Assembly: GCA_018105865.1 (NCBI GenBank) | Contig: CM030833.1 | Location: forward strand, 12,904,381-12,968,380 | Direction: 5' to 3' | DNA length: 64,000 bases | Origin: Metaphire vulgaris | Lineage: Eukaryota; Annelida; Clitellata; Crassiclitellata; Megascolecidae | Part shown: positions 46,718-63,488 of the stretch, one piece after another | Numbering within the stretch: the stretch's first letter is position 1 | Layout: every line of letters starts with the position of its first letter | Program-made: the position numbers and the translations under genes | Notes under the pieces: model-generated | The model's database searches: none | The model's input: only the letters and a program-made list of their open reading frames with translations | Told to the model about the DNA's origin: nothing

Positions 46718-46721
46718 GTGC

Positions 46722-46783
<62 letters not shown>

Positions 46784-46785
46784 TT
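46718..46785. repeat. (GT)n(GA)n microsatellite
   Basis: GT run passing directly into a GA run. Confidence 0.95.
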
Positions 46786-49680
46786 TAAACCATTTCAGGG
46801 AAGCAAGACTCAGAGATCGATCGTTAGCCAAACATCCTAGCGACCTTGCTGCTCGTTCAGCACTGGCGCTGAAAGTCTGCATACTGCAGATTGAGACTGC
46901 CACAAAAATTTAACGCTACAAGAAACCTGTGATACGCCCCCCCCCCCGTTATTAGCGTCTCTCGACTCTATTCATTTGAAGAAAACTAGTCGATACATAA
47001 TTATAATATAACATTTTCATTTATCGTTTTAATTAAACCAAATTTCTAACCTGCCAATACCAAATGGCATCCTATCGCTAAAAGAGGAAAAATCAAACGT
47101 TTCTCCGCGTTCATTGTTCTTCTTCTCCGGTTACGATTTACAGAAACGAAGTCCAGGTATTTATCGCCTGGTCAGTTGTGGTGGCGTGGATTGTTCCGGT
47201 CGTCTCCAGGTCCTGGGAAGCTTCTCCTACTGCGTGCGAAGGGATACGGAACGTCGATTTGCATTCATAATGTCCGGCGTGTGGTCAGCTGGCATGCAAC
47301 AGCCGAATGGACGACGACTGACCACATGGACAACAGTCCCAGCTCCTAAGCCTCTCCTCTATTCCCGGTCGTCCATCCATCATCAATGCTGCTCCCGGCT
47401 TCCTACGTTTCCCTGTACACGCGTCCATATAAATATTCTCACGAGTGAAAGAGAGAACAGTTGGGTTCTGAATAAGTGTACAGATGACCATCAGCACTAT
47501 CGTCTCTGTCGTTGTTATCGCCATGGTTACAGCCGTGGTCGTTATCATCACTCAAGCTCAGTAAATGAAAAACAGCACAAGCAGCACTACCATCATCATA
47601 GTAATAATCATTGTCGTTGTAGTAAGCGGCAGCAGCAACAACAACAGCAGCAGTAATAAGAGTAGAAACAAAATTCATCGTGATTGTGATCCTCATTATC
47701 GTCGTCTTCATCCTCCTCCTCCTCCTTCTTATTCTCCTCCTCGTCGTCATCATCATCGTTATCGTAGCTGTTGTCTTTACTTTCCTACTGCCATTCATCT
47801 CTGATACAACGCACTTAACGCGAGAGGTGTATTGGCAATAAATATTTAAGATTTCATATTTGGTATCAGCACCCTAAATATTTAACCCTAAATATTTAAC
47901 CCTAAAATCTGAGACCGATGAAAGAACATGCGTGATACAATTAAAAATGCAAAATTTGCCTCTTTTAAGAGCTGCAACTCCACAACTATGAATATCAGCA
48001 GCTCTTAGGAAACAAAAAATATCCGTGTTTCCTTTGCTATTTTTGGTGAAGCTTTTTGCTTTTGCACGCTGAAAATGAGCATGTGTTTGAACAGAGGTGG
48101 CCAAACACATAGAAGGTGCGAATCGCAGATGACTATTTCCAAAAGCTTGGGAGCCGCATTGCCACAATCAGGCATGAAAACGAGGTAGATTGATCCAATT
48201 CTTTGCGAAATTTCATTAAAGCTCTGCTGCTATTCTTATGGGGCCTATGATAAAATTGGCAAACAGGCAAAATTATTACTTTTATGTGGCAGTTGTATGC
48301 TTCTGTCGATCTGTTAATCTGCTTCAACAAAATTTGTTAAAACTTTCTACGAACCGCAGATTCTGCTAGAAGAGCCGCAGTTTGACCAATGACCACCCCT
48401 TTGAGAGACTCTACCAGACGCGACTCGGCAGGCATGCAGAGCGAGCGTAAGAGCATACAATATTTCGTTACTTTTAATATTTTAGTTGAGCAGTCTGCAG
48501 CATAGATTGCATTTGACATATAGTGGTAGGAATAACAATTTTGACCACATACAGTAAGAGCATGAGCTACTTCAACGCAGCTATTAACCCAAGCGCTCAC
48601 GATTATTGCGAAAACCAAATAATTATTAGAATGTTCACTACGTAGTGGGCCAATACAACCAGTGCCACCCTGTTTCAATGTAAATATTATCACAGTCACC
48701 GGGTAAAAATGCATGAAATGTGGTGTATCTCTGTGGCATTATATCACGAAGACAGCCATTTAAGCTTTCATTTAAAATTCCAAAGTGCAGCGGCGCCATC
48801 TAGCGAAAACCAGGTTAAAAGTAGGACGCGCTGGCATGTAATGTAAACTTAAGCTGCTCTCGGAAACCTTAGGCCTTCGCGTCGGAGGAAACTTAGAAAG
48901 TTACATATCTGATGATCAGCAGCACAAAAATCTACCAGATGCGTAGGAAATCACGTAGGAAAGAAACACACGTTGTTATAACAGCGCAATCTGAAAACGC
49001 AATTTATGCGTCGACGGCTTTCCATAGCGGAATTCGGCGAAGGGCCACAGCGCTACGGAGGCTTTTATTATATCAGACTCGGACCAGTTTGCCTAGAAGC
49101 ACTGCTAAGCTACCTACCGTCTCTACTCTCTACTGATATCCTGGATGCAAATGCAATGCTTCAAGTGCCGACTGAGGCGGCTACCGATTGTTCTCGGCGC
49201 TGGCCCAACGAAGCTTCCGCACCTCGTCTGCCCGGGTGCAGCATGTTATTCTCAGCATAAGATTAGGAGAGAACTTTAGTCGTCTTTGAGGCTACGCATA
49301 CTATTCTCTCTACTTTCAAAATGCTCCTCTCAATAGCTCGGTGATCAAAACGCGAAAGTGTCGCTATAGTGTGAAGATACTAAACTAAATCAAACTTGTA
49401 GAAGAGGAAAGGTAACGAATTATACAGTTTCTTCAGATATGAGGTTTTAGTGTTTTTGAATGCATTATTTACATGTAATCGGCTGTTGTGAATGGCATTA
49501 TAATAGTGACTCTATAATAAAATATCGGAGACTAATATATTCTGAATTAAGTTTGGCGGTCACAGAGAATTCCTTGTTTTCGAGACCAACTTCTTGCGCT
49601 AATTTCTTCATACATTTTCAACCATATAATAATTGTTTTAATGAACCAATTCTCGTTTATTAATTATCTATTAATTATTC
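46786..49680. other. Unassigned, triplet-rich in parts
   Basis: CAG/CAT/CTC triplet stretches at 47560-47770. No gene recognised on either strand. Confidence 0.35.
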
Positions 49681-49685
49681 ATGTA

Positions 49686-49857
49686 TAGTGGAACTTCGTT
49701 ATACCGAACTCGGTTATGACGCATACTCGGTTATAGCGAACCGCAACGTGTCTTGTGCGATGTGCTACTGTATTGGATGGTTTTGGATATAACGTACCGC
49801 GGATATTACGCACTAAATTTTACCGACACGCTGAGTACGTTATAAAGTTCTACCTGC
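49686..49857. mobile_element. Pogo/Tigger-like MITE
   Basis: AGTGGAACTTCGTTATACCG on the left and, on the complement of the right, AGGTAGAACTTTATAACGTA. GTTATA words repeat inside. It has the style of pogo-type ends; the TA duplication is not clear. Confidence 0.6.
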
Positions 49858-50032
49858 AATTGATTGCATTGATTGATAATTGTCAGTTGATAATGTTATC
49901 AAATACAGACGGTTAATGTATGGAATACATTGGCATCTTTATTTTTCGAAATACCTTTCCTAAGATCAATTGCTTCACATAGAAAATAAGAAACAAAGTC
50001 AAACCAGAGATGAATGCAATTAGTGACAGCTA

Positions 50033-50542
50033 GGGGCCGTCCATAACGTACACTCACGCTCGAGGGGAAGGGGAGGGGTCTAAGAAAGTGTGACAGTTTG
50101 TGACAGGGAGGGTGTCAAACCAGCGTGACGTCACACTTTCAGTATAAGGTAAAATCTTGAATATACCTGATAGGAGGTATATAGTAGAAGCGTCTGGCTC
50201 TGAGGAATGAAATTCATGAATTTTGTTCAAGGAGAAGATAGATGACTTTTTGCCCGGGATAATAAAATTTTAATATATTCTGTTTCAATTCTCTTCAACT
50301 TCTTGCGTTATCATTGCCGGAACTTGAATATCTGTTAGCCGCTGAAAATTGAACTGCGTTAAATAGAAAACCTGCGTGACGTAATTATGGACGACGCTTT
50401 TGGATTAACGGGAAGGTCGAGATTTTACAACGTAGGCCTGCAATTGACTTTAGGGGGGTAGAGATGAGATATGTGACAGTTTGTGACAGGGATGGAGTAC
50501 AATATGGTCAAAAATAGCGTGACGTACTTTATGGACGGCCCC
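50033..50542. mobile_element. MITE with GGGGCCGTCC ends, copy 3
   Basis: GGGGCCGTCCATAACGTACA mirrors GTACTTTATGGACGGCCCC, with TA on both flanks (50031-50032 and 50543-50544). GTGACAGTTTGTGACAGGGA occurs near both ends. Confidence 0.85.
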
Positions 50543-50923
50543 TAAGTGGTGTGACAGTGCGCCGATTTCATTGTAGCCTATTAGAGACATTTAAGTGTAT
50601 TTAATTTGATTCCGTTTAATATTCTCGCTGCCGTGATCGAAGTCTGAGCGATAATTTTAAAAAAGTGTTTGATCAGACTTCAGAACAGATCTCTGCTCAG
50701 ATTCTCACAATCGATGTCTTAAATTTAATTCATTCTTTTGAAGCAGATGCGCAATATTGAATGAATAAATAATTAAGATTTATAGGCGAATAACGCGTGT
50801 GACGTATACAGGCATTGTGACCAACGGACTTTGCTAGATCATTAGGTGTTGATACGGTATTTCCATTTTAAAATTCTGCACGTGTCCGAAATATCTGTCG
50901 GTCTGCTTCTCTCCGTCTTTCTC

Positions 50924-50929
<6 letters not shown>

Positions 50930-51000
<71 letters not shown>
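50930..51000. repeat. (CTGT)n(CT)n microsatellite
   Basis: CTGT run passing into a CT run, upstream of the methyltransferase first coding exon. Confidence 0.95.
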
Positions 51001-51004
<4 letters not shown>

Positions 51005-51083
51005 TTATTAACATTTATAATACTATATGCACTTTAAATGTTTTTCATAATTAGACTAATTTTTCGTTTATTTTTCAGAATTT

Positions 51084-51110
51084 ATGCTGAACGTGAACAT
51101 TGTGAACTGA
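51084..51110 (+). promoter_or_regulatory. Short upstream ORF of the methyltransferase
   Basis: After an acceptor-like TTATTTTTCAG (to 51078), an ATG opens an 8-codon frame (MLNVNIVN) that stops 7 bases before the methyltransferase ATG. It would be in the mRNA leader if that acceptor is used. Confidence 0.4.
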
Positions 51111-51117
51111 AATTATC

Positions 51118-52339
51118 ATGAGTAAAAGGCAAGTCTTAGAACTGGGAGTCATGGGTACGGTACCAATTGACGCTCTCTTTGAGCTCTACCTGGAAACGAA
51201 GGCAGGTGATATTCTTACCTTTTATCAGACGAGAAGTTCGGCTTCGATCGGCGGTTGGGTGAGTCTGTGAGAGTATAATTCAGTAACACATCATAGAACT
51301 AATTATTGAATTCCTTTTATCGCCGTTGTCGTTGTCAGTATCATCATTGTCGCGCAGTTTTCGTCGTCGTCATCATTAGAAACCAGGCACGACATCAACG
51401 AATTTTGCAGCAGGGGTGCATTTTTTTACAGGCGTTCTGATTGGTCAGGTCGAATGCGACGTCTGTCCTGGGCTGTGCAGCAACCATTGTCTATTGTTTA
51501 ATCAAAACATCATTTATCATAAAAACCTGACAAGCAAAAGAAAGTCATCACCCTTACTGTATCGTGTGTTCATAAATCTTGTTATGCAAAAAACAAAAAA
51601 GAGCCTCATCTTCCAGGGGGTGCAGTGCACCCCATAATTTTTTCTGCGGGTGCACCTGCACCTCTGCACCCCCACTTCCTACGGGTCTGTCAGAAACGTC
51701 TGTTTTACGGAACATTTATTTTCCTAGGTATACGATGCCGCTGCGTGTCTCGCAAAATACCTCGAAACTGATCACTTCCGCCGTCGAATTTCCGGAAACG
51801 GAAGCAGTTGCAGTTTCAGTAGTGCAGTGAATGAGAATCCGCTGGAAGTAGCCACTGCTCATCCTCTCAGTGGTAAAACGGTGGTAGAACTTGGAGCAGG
51901 AACTGGGATCGTAGGAATCCTGGCATCCTATTACGGATCGCATTCCGTCATAACCGACCTGGATTCGTTGGTTCCTCTGATCCGGTACAACGTCAAACAA
52001 AACTCCGCCATTCTAAAGGGAACGGCGGTGGGGGAGGCGTTGTGTTGGGGTGCCTCCGTACCGAGTTCCATCAGTACCCCAGATTACCTGGTACTGGCCA
52101 ACTGCCTCTACTATGAGAGCTCCTTCGAACCGCTGCTGCAGACGGTACTCGAACTGACCGATCGCAGCACTATAGTTCTGGCATGCTATGAGGAAAGAAC
52201 GCCCGAAATACGCCGACTCATCGCCAGATGGCACGATCTTGTTCAGCGCCACTTTGTCCTCGAAGAGGTCGATAACGGACAACTGGACAACATCTTCTGG
52301 AAAGAGTACGTGCGCGTTGTACTTATGACGCGTAAATAG
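51118..52339 (+). CDS. VCPKMT: VCP lysine methyltransferase-like (METTL21D family)
   Basis: Exons 51118-51258 (47 codons, donor GTGAGT) and 51728-52339 (acceptor TTTTCCTAG) join in phase 0 to give 250 residues. Family 16 seven-beta-strand methyltransferases transfer methyl from S-adenosylmethionine to protein lysines; VCPKMT trimethylates the ATPase VCP/p97. Visible here: VYDAAACLAKYLE (the family's W/V-D-A-A block), motif I VVELGAGTGIVGILA for SAM binding, an acidic VITDLDSL strand, and the post-II segment LVLANCLYYESSFEPLL followed by ACYEERTPEI. The match to VCPKMT is better than to METTL21A-C because of the YYE.S.EPLL and CYE.RT blocks. The usual (D/E)XX(Y/F) acid is Asn here. An insertion of Ser-rich residues before motif I makes it slightly longer than the human protein. 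No signal or membrane segment, so cytosolic. Confidence 0.88.
51405..51690. mobile_element. GGGGTGCA-type MITE in the methyltransferase intron
   Basis: CAGGGGTGCATTTTTTTACA at the left, GTGCACCTGCACCTCTGCAC and CCCCC at the right, with the CCTGACAAGCAAAAGAAAGT word at 51525. Boundaries uncertain. Confidence 0.45.
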
Positions 52340-52591
52340 CATACATGTATAGTATAATGGTCTGGTATGCGTGTGAATAAGAACGTTAATAACGAAATCC
52401 AATTACTGTACATACATTTGCATAAGACGATTATAGTATCATTTCGTTCTGCATGGACAGCTGGAATATCAGCTTTCAATATCAGGCAGAATATTGCGAC
52501 CGTGAGGTAATTTACAAAAACTCACGTATGTGATCTGCTGCTGTCGTGTTTATGCTGAACGCTTGAAAGTGATTATCTGAAATACTGTGGG

Positions 52592-52711
52592 CAGCGGCGT
52601 GCAGAGAGTGGTGGACGCCCGGGGCCAAGTCGGTAAAAAAGGTCGCCGAGTCAATTTTGACGCCCCCATCTGGTCGGCGCCCGGGGCCACATCCCCCTTT
52701 GCACGCTACTG
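52592..52711. mobile_element. 120-bp hAT-like MITE
   Basis: CAGCGGCGTGCAGAGAG and (complement) CAGTAGCGTGCAAAGG. Flanking octamers ACTGTGGG and ACTGAGAG match 6 of 8. Confidence 0.65.
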
Positions 52712-53280
52712 ACTGAGAGTTGGAGAAAGAGTGGCACCAGTGGCTTCCGCCTGATGACAGGTCAATTGCAATAAATTAATACTTTAAGGATTTCATGCAC
52801 GTTTAACCAAAATTGTATCGGACTTTTTCATTGGAAGCCCCAGTCCACCAGCTCCAATCCTCCTGTTCCTCATCCTCCTCTCATCCTCCTCCTTCTCCTT
52901 CTTGCTAAATCTTGTGCTTCGAGAAACAAATAATAGTCTTTGAGAGAATTCCCAAATGCAGACATTGCTCAATCTTTAGCAGTGAAGATAGATGGATAGA
53001 CAAGCATATAGAAAAGCATTTGACATCGATCCGATACACTATTGATATCTAAATATTTGGAGGAGAGCTCAGAACTCGGTACTAGACAGGATTGAGATAA
53101 TAATTGATGCAATTTATTGTATTGCAATGATAAATCTATACTGCACCTCTCAACGTTATTGCACTCAGAATCGCTGCAAATCGTCAGCAATTCTGGTGAT
53201 AGAAAGGTCTTATGATGAAATACAGATGACACTTTGTAAGAGACTTGACATTAGGCGTCGATGGTTCATTCTAGATGAAA
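52712..53280. other. Unassigned sequence
   Basis: A TCCTCC run near 52858-52902. No gene supported. Confidence 0.35.
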
Positions 53281-53294
53281 AGGTTGATTGTCGC

Positions 53295-53542
53295 AAAAAT
53301 TGACCCAGCCATGGGGGGTTACGATTCCCAACTTCGGAAAATTCTGAAATACTTTTGACAAGCAAAAAAGTTATTGATTGATTATGCAAGAAATGCCAAC
53401 TATTATTTTGCTTCATTAAGGGATTTGCATAGGTTCATGAGTACGTACAACTATACAACTATATTAATCCGCAATAAAAACAATCATTTTGTCGGACAAC
53501 CAAAAGGGGTTAACCCCCAAACATCCCTTGGCTACGCCACTG
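53295..53542. mobile_element. GGCGTAGCC MITE, left end damaged
   Basis: AGCCATGGGGGGTTACG at the left corresponds to the complement of CATCCCTTGGCTACGCCACTG at the right. TTTTGACAAGCAAAAAAG at 53353. Confidence 0.6.
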
Positions 53543-54090
53543 TCTTCTCGTTCTTTTCTTGAAAGGTCATCTGGGAGATAGTTGTTTTAAGTCGAGATAT
53601 TAAAATACTCAGTACGCAAGAAGATCTGACGGACGACACAGAGGAAAAGAGTTAATTTCAGAATTTCGTGGTGGTAAAAGAAAACGCTTTCTCACCAGTT
53701 TCAGTTCTAATTCTAGGTACATCCAGCAGCGAATCATGAAATCTTGCTGATCAATCAATTGTAAGACTTCTTTAGCGCCATTGTAATAGTGCGATGTTCG
53801 CTTCAGTATGAGATCATGCATGATCAAAAATCTTGTCCGTGGTAATATAGTTCGAGGTTGAGAACCGGAGAATCTGTCCATACTTCCTGTTTCCGGGTAA
53901 GCGGGATAATGAGTGACAAATATTTGAATGTTTGAACATGGATTATAACTTAAATACTATGGTTGACCATTATTGCACACTATAAACCAATAAGCCAGTT
54001 TTGAATGCATTTCTTTAGAATGCATTTTCTTTTTTCAAGTTCAACGCTACAACAGTCTAAGTGTTGCGACCCCGGTGTAGCACATTATAT
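53543..54090. other. Unassigned sequence
   Basis: A minus-strand GGCGCTAAAGAAGTCTTAC near 53765-53783 looks like a LINE tail but is not secure. Confidence 0.3.
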
Positions 54091-54094
54091 TAAC

Positions 54095-54510
54095 TCTTAT
54101 ATAATAATAACTCCCCGTCATTATTATATATATATGTAATAATAATTCTCTCTATATAATAATAATAACTTTAAGTCATTATTAATATATAATAATAAAG
54201 AAGATCCCGTCATTATTACATATGCAAGATTAATAATGACTGGTGGCAAAGTCAAATAATCATGGGGTCATTATTATATACTATACTGGCCAATCCTCCG
54301 AGATCAAAATTCCGGGCCCCTGTGCAGAATGGCCGACGGGCCCTTTTCGCATCATTTCGATCATAATTTCTTGGCGACCTTTTTTTTTTTTTTTTTTTTT
54401 TTTTTTGAGAACCGGCTCGTCAGCCGTTTACTATAAGGTGTTTTAATATTTTAAGTGTTTAAGTGTTGACGACCTGGATTTTTTTTTTTTTTTTTTTGAC
54501 CATTAGCACT
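54095..54510. repeat. TTATTATA repeats and poly-T runs
   Basis: AATAATAACTCCCCGTCATT and related words (54105-54280), as at 31120-31440, then T runs at 54380-54406 and 54480-54497. Confidence 0.6.
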
Positions 54511-54904
54511 GTGTAAACCAATAAGCCAGTTTTGAATGCCTTTTGTGCATTTCTTCTTTGTTCAAGTTCAACGCTACAACCCCTCTGCTGAACTGACATT
54601 TTAATACCATTCTTTAGTGTTATTATTCGTTTTATTGTTAATTATAATATATTCGTCATCGGCCCGGGCCCTCCAGCCCACCGGGCATTATTACAGTTGT
54701 ATAATAATGCCCCCTCTCGGAATATGGGCCTGATACTGGCTCACAAACTCGTCGCGCGGCCTTCGTTACGCGCTCAGTCTCCCGATCGGAGAGAAACCTA
54801 AGGATGCGTGGTATGTAGCGACAGCCGCAATAAAGCGCCACCACGGGACACCAATGTACATTATACAGGGATATTTATATTTATTATTTATTTTTATATT
54901 TTAA

Positions 54905-55052
54905 AACTCCCAACGCCCCCCATTTGAGACCGACACACCCTCCCCCAATTTCAGGTATGCAATGACCTTTTTTGCTTGTCAGACGTTTTTGGCAGGGAAC
55001 CCCCAGAATTTACCGACACCCCCCCAATTGATAATCTTAGAAATAACCCTGG
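54905..55052. mobile_element. CAGGGTTATTTC MITE
   Basis: The right end is TCTTAGAAATAACCCTG; the core has CCGACACCCCCCCAATTG and TTTTTTGCTTGTCAGACG. Same family as 13490-13627 and 63056-63369. Confidence 0.6.
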
Positions 55053-55815
55053 CATTATGTGTAGAAATCCATTCGTCCGTTCACGTAACTGTTTCGCCGG
55101 ATCAACAGAATCGATATAATTAGTTTCATTGCAGCATTTCGTCCCACTCAGTAATCTGAAATCTGTGCGGGAGCTCACCATCTAATTCTATTCTTACTCA
55201 AATTTATCTGTGACTGCGGCTCTGCCCCAGACCCCACTGGGGAAACTGATTATCATCTTCGCGCTGGGCTTTAAACAATAGCATGCTAGGGAACAATATC
55301 ACGAATAAAAATCGAATCCGGTCAGACCATTGGTTGGTCCTCGAATGTTTCGTAAACCATTCTGACGACCTTTCGTCATCATCCGTCAAATATTTTGAGA
55401 AGGGATGTCAGCGACATTCATACACCCTCCCTTAAGTTTGTCGCAATTTTAAGGCGGATCACTAAAACAGTTGAAATTATTTCAAGAAACGTCATGGCTA
55501 CAACATGAATTGCGCGAAAAATGATTAAATAGACAACATTAAGTTCATTTTACTGGTCAAAACACAAAATTGCTTCTAAAATTAATATCATTGAAATATT
55601 GTGCACGGTGGAATATGTTTTGAAGGAGTTATCGAAAGGTTAGGCGGTAATAAGACTAGGGTATATTATTGTTTGGCCGAATGTTTTCTTAAGTTCATTC
55701 TGACCATCGTTTTAAGGGCATTCGAAAACCCTTTCAGAGACAGACTGGTATATCTTGTCGGATAAGAAAATGTTTCCAGAGGTCAGATGAGGTCACTTTC
55801 GGAGAGTCGACGCCT
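55053..55815 (-). other. Probable 3' UTR/flank of the channel gene
   Basis: Lies downstream of the minus-strand stop at 55816. No other feature recognised. Confidence 0.35.
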
Positions 55816-61173
<5,358 letters not shown>

Positions 61174-61196
61174 CTAGGATAAAAGAGACCAATTAA

Positions 61197-62834
61197 ACCT
61201 TTATTTTCCCAACGTTCCCAAATGGGAACATAGATTTGAAAGCAGTTCAGGCAGTTAACCAAGCTATATCATCCTGGCTTTTCATAGCTTTTGTTTAGAG
61301 CACGTGTCTATCTTTGATTTTTGCATAAAATATCTCTGCTAATTTTTTGTACTTTTGTACAAATTGCATTAAAATTCCGAAAAATTGCCAAAATCATAGG
61401 TATAACGGATATATTTTAAAATAAAATCTAAATGTCAACATTTATTTTACCATAATGGCTCAATTTATTCAACTATGGCCCCTATGCATGATTTTAAGTC
61501 CGATTGACATGTATGACCATAGGTTAAATTACAAGACATGATTGAACAGTCATGTTCCCAATTGGGAACGTTGGGTCAATGTGGCTAATAGGCTGACAGT
61601 TGTTGATATTTCACTAGCGTTGGCCACTGGTGTTCCAATCTGGCAAATATGTAGGACTAATATGTGTGTATGTTCTGATGATACATTTCATAAATATCAT
61701 GACCTGTTCTGTTGCACACAATTGTGTAGCTATTGTTGGACAGTAGCTAAAATGCCTGTAACAAAGCGATGTTTCGCCCTCTCTTTAGCACTTGACGCAG
61801 ATTTTGAGGAGTCCTTCAGTGATGACGATGCTAATGCTAGTATGCCAGACATTTGTATACTAAAACGATTTATAAAGTTGAAGCAGTAAATGAAAATATC
61901 TTAGGTCCAGATTGATCATCATATGTTGGTGTGAGCTTCATGTGTTTACTCGTGTTGCAGATGATGGGATCCAGGCCTCAGCAGGACCCTGTGAAGATTA
62001 TAAGACCTGTGATAGTAAGCCTAGTAGCTCTGAGTTGAGTCATAACTATGTCAACCCTGTAGCCATGATAGAACGTCGTGTGAATGGATTTTGAAGGAAA
62101 TAAACATTTCACAGCCACGAATGTTCAGCAATTACGCAACGGGAATAGACAGTGTTGATCTTTTTGATCGTCTGCTTTCGACATACGGACCCAAGATCAA
62201 ATGAAAGAGTGGTGGAACTTGCTTGTCAATGCATTCAATATTGCAGTGGTTACAGCATGGAAATGCATCGCTTCTTCCGGAGATCGCCTCAGATATCCTG
62301 AATTTCGACGTTAAGTGGTTGCTTGACTGTTGAAAGACAATAACGTTATGGAGAACCCACTGCATTTGTTCCACATATTTTACGAAAAAAACATTATCTG
62401 GAGTCTACTTCCCAGGGGCAAACTTATTGTCAGACAAATGCAAGAATGAAATGCTCAAGCGTGAGAACTGAGAGGCTCCTTCACATCAAGTGTTTTGGGG
62501 TCTACCACGCCAATGATTAATTAATTAATTAATTAATAATTTAATTAATCACCTTAAGATGATACTTAAAAACAGTATTTCCAGACTATGCCTAATATGA
62601 GGCATGTTCAAAGATTTACATACTGTACAAATAAAATTACTGCCTTTGGTATTTCCAGGATTTTCGATAGTCATAGTGACCCAACGTTCCCATTTGGGAA
62701 CATGGGTATTGTTCCGTGATCTTGAATAATTTTTTTCTGATTTCAACTTTTTGTGTTACTATACATCAGAAAGTGTCTAAATATAAGTTTTCTTGAGTGT
62801 GTGTCAATTTTGAATGGGTCTGGGAAAATAAAGG
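61197..62834 (+). mobile_element. Decayed piggyBac-like transposon
   Basis: Terminal inverted repeats CCTTTATTTTCCCA (left, 61198) and TGGGAAAATAAAGG (right, to 62834) are each flanked by TTAA (61193-61196 and 62835-62838), the piggyBac signature. A broken transposase end lies at 62140-62320: VDLFDRLLSTYGPKIK, then KEWWNLLVNAFNIAVVTAWK after a frame change, then GDRLRYPEFRR. An acidic stretch at about 61800-61850 may be its N-terminal part. GTTCCCA..TGGGAAC palindromes occur three times (61215, 61556 and 62688) and may be subterminal binding sites. Confidence 0.8.
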
Positions 62835-63002
62835 TTAAAGATTTACATTCCAAGGACATTATCTAATATTCGCAAGAGATAACTGTTTTGCACCGTAATT
62901 AGTTTCGTCGTCGTAAAATGTTCAATGTTCATATTACGCTGTTGGCATATACCTTGATCAACATTAGCTACTTAAATATTGCATGTAGTTTGTAGTTACT
63001 AC

Positions 63003-63488
63003 CAGGGGCATAGCGACGGAGGGGTATATCGGTATATATACACCCCGCCCTCCAACAGGGTTATTTCTAGGATTGTGAATTTGGGGGTGTCGGGAAAATT
63101 TGGAGGCGTCGGAATTTGGAAAAAGTCTGGCAAGCAAAAAACTTATAAAGCTCCAAAAAGTCTGACAGGCACAAAAAACAAAACAAAAACCTTATCAAGT
63201 ATCCAGAAAACCCTGAAAAAGGTTATCTCTAGCTCAGATTTGGCGGGGGTCGGGAGTGTCGGTATCAAATTCGGGGTTGTTGGGGGGTGTCAAAATATTC
63301 CTCGATTGGGGATGTCGGTCTCAAATTGGGGCGTGTTGGAGAGTGCTAGGGGGTATAAAAATATCCCTGCCCCAAAATCAGACTACTTTAAAGTTTTCAA
63401 TGTGTTTTAAGATTTTCAAAGTTTTTAAAGATTCATACCCCCCAATCACACTATATCTCCAAATCAAATTCCTGGCTACGCCTCTGGT
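63003..63488. mobile_element. GGGGCGTAGC MITE interrupted by another MITE
   Basis: CAGGGGCATAGCGACGG on the left, CTGGCTACGCCTCTG on the right, with TATCGGTATATATACACCCC and CCAATCACACTATATC inside. Split by 63056-63369. Confidence 0.75.
63056..63369. mobile_element. CAGGGTTATTTC hAT-like MITE (nested)
   Basis: Ends CAGGGTTATTTCTAGG and (complement) CAGGGATATTTTTATACC. The core repeats GGGGGTGTCGG and holds two variants of the CAAGCAAAAAA word (63130 and 63165). Confidence 0.75.

Noticed and set aside
53609..53881. Minus-strand 90-codon frame with a GGCGCTAAAGAAGTC tail
   Set aside because: It resembles a LINE 3' tail but lacks a clear reverse-transcriptase block; too weak to list as an element.
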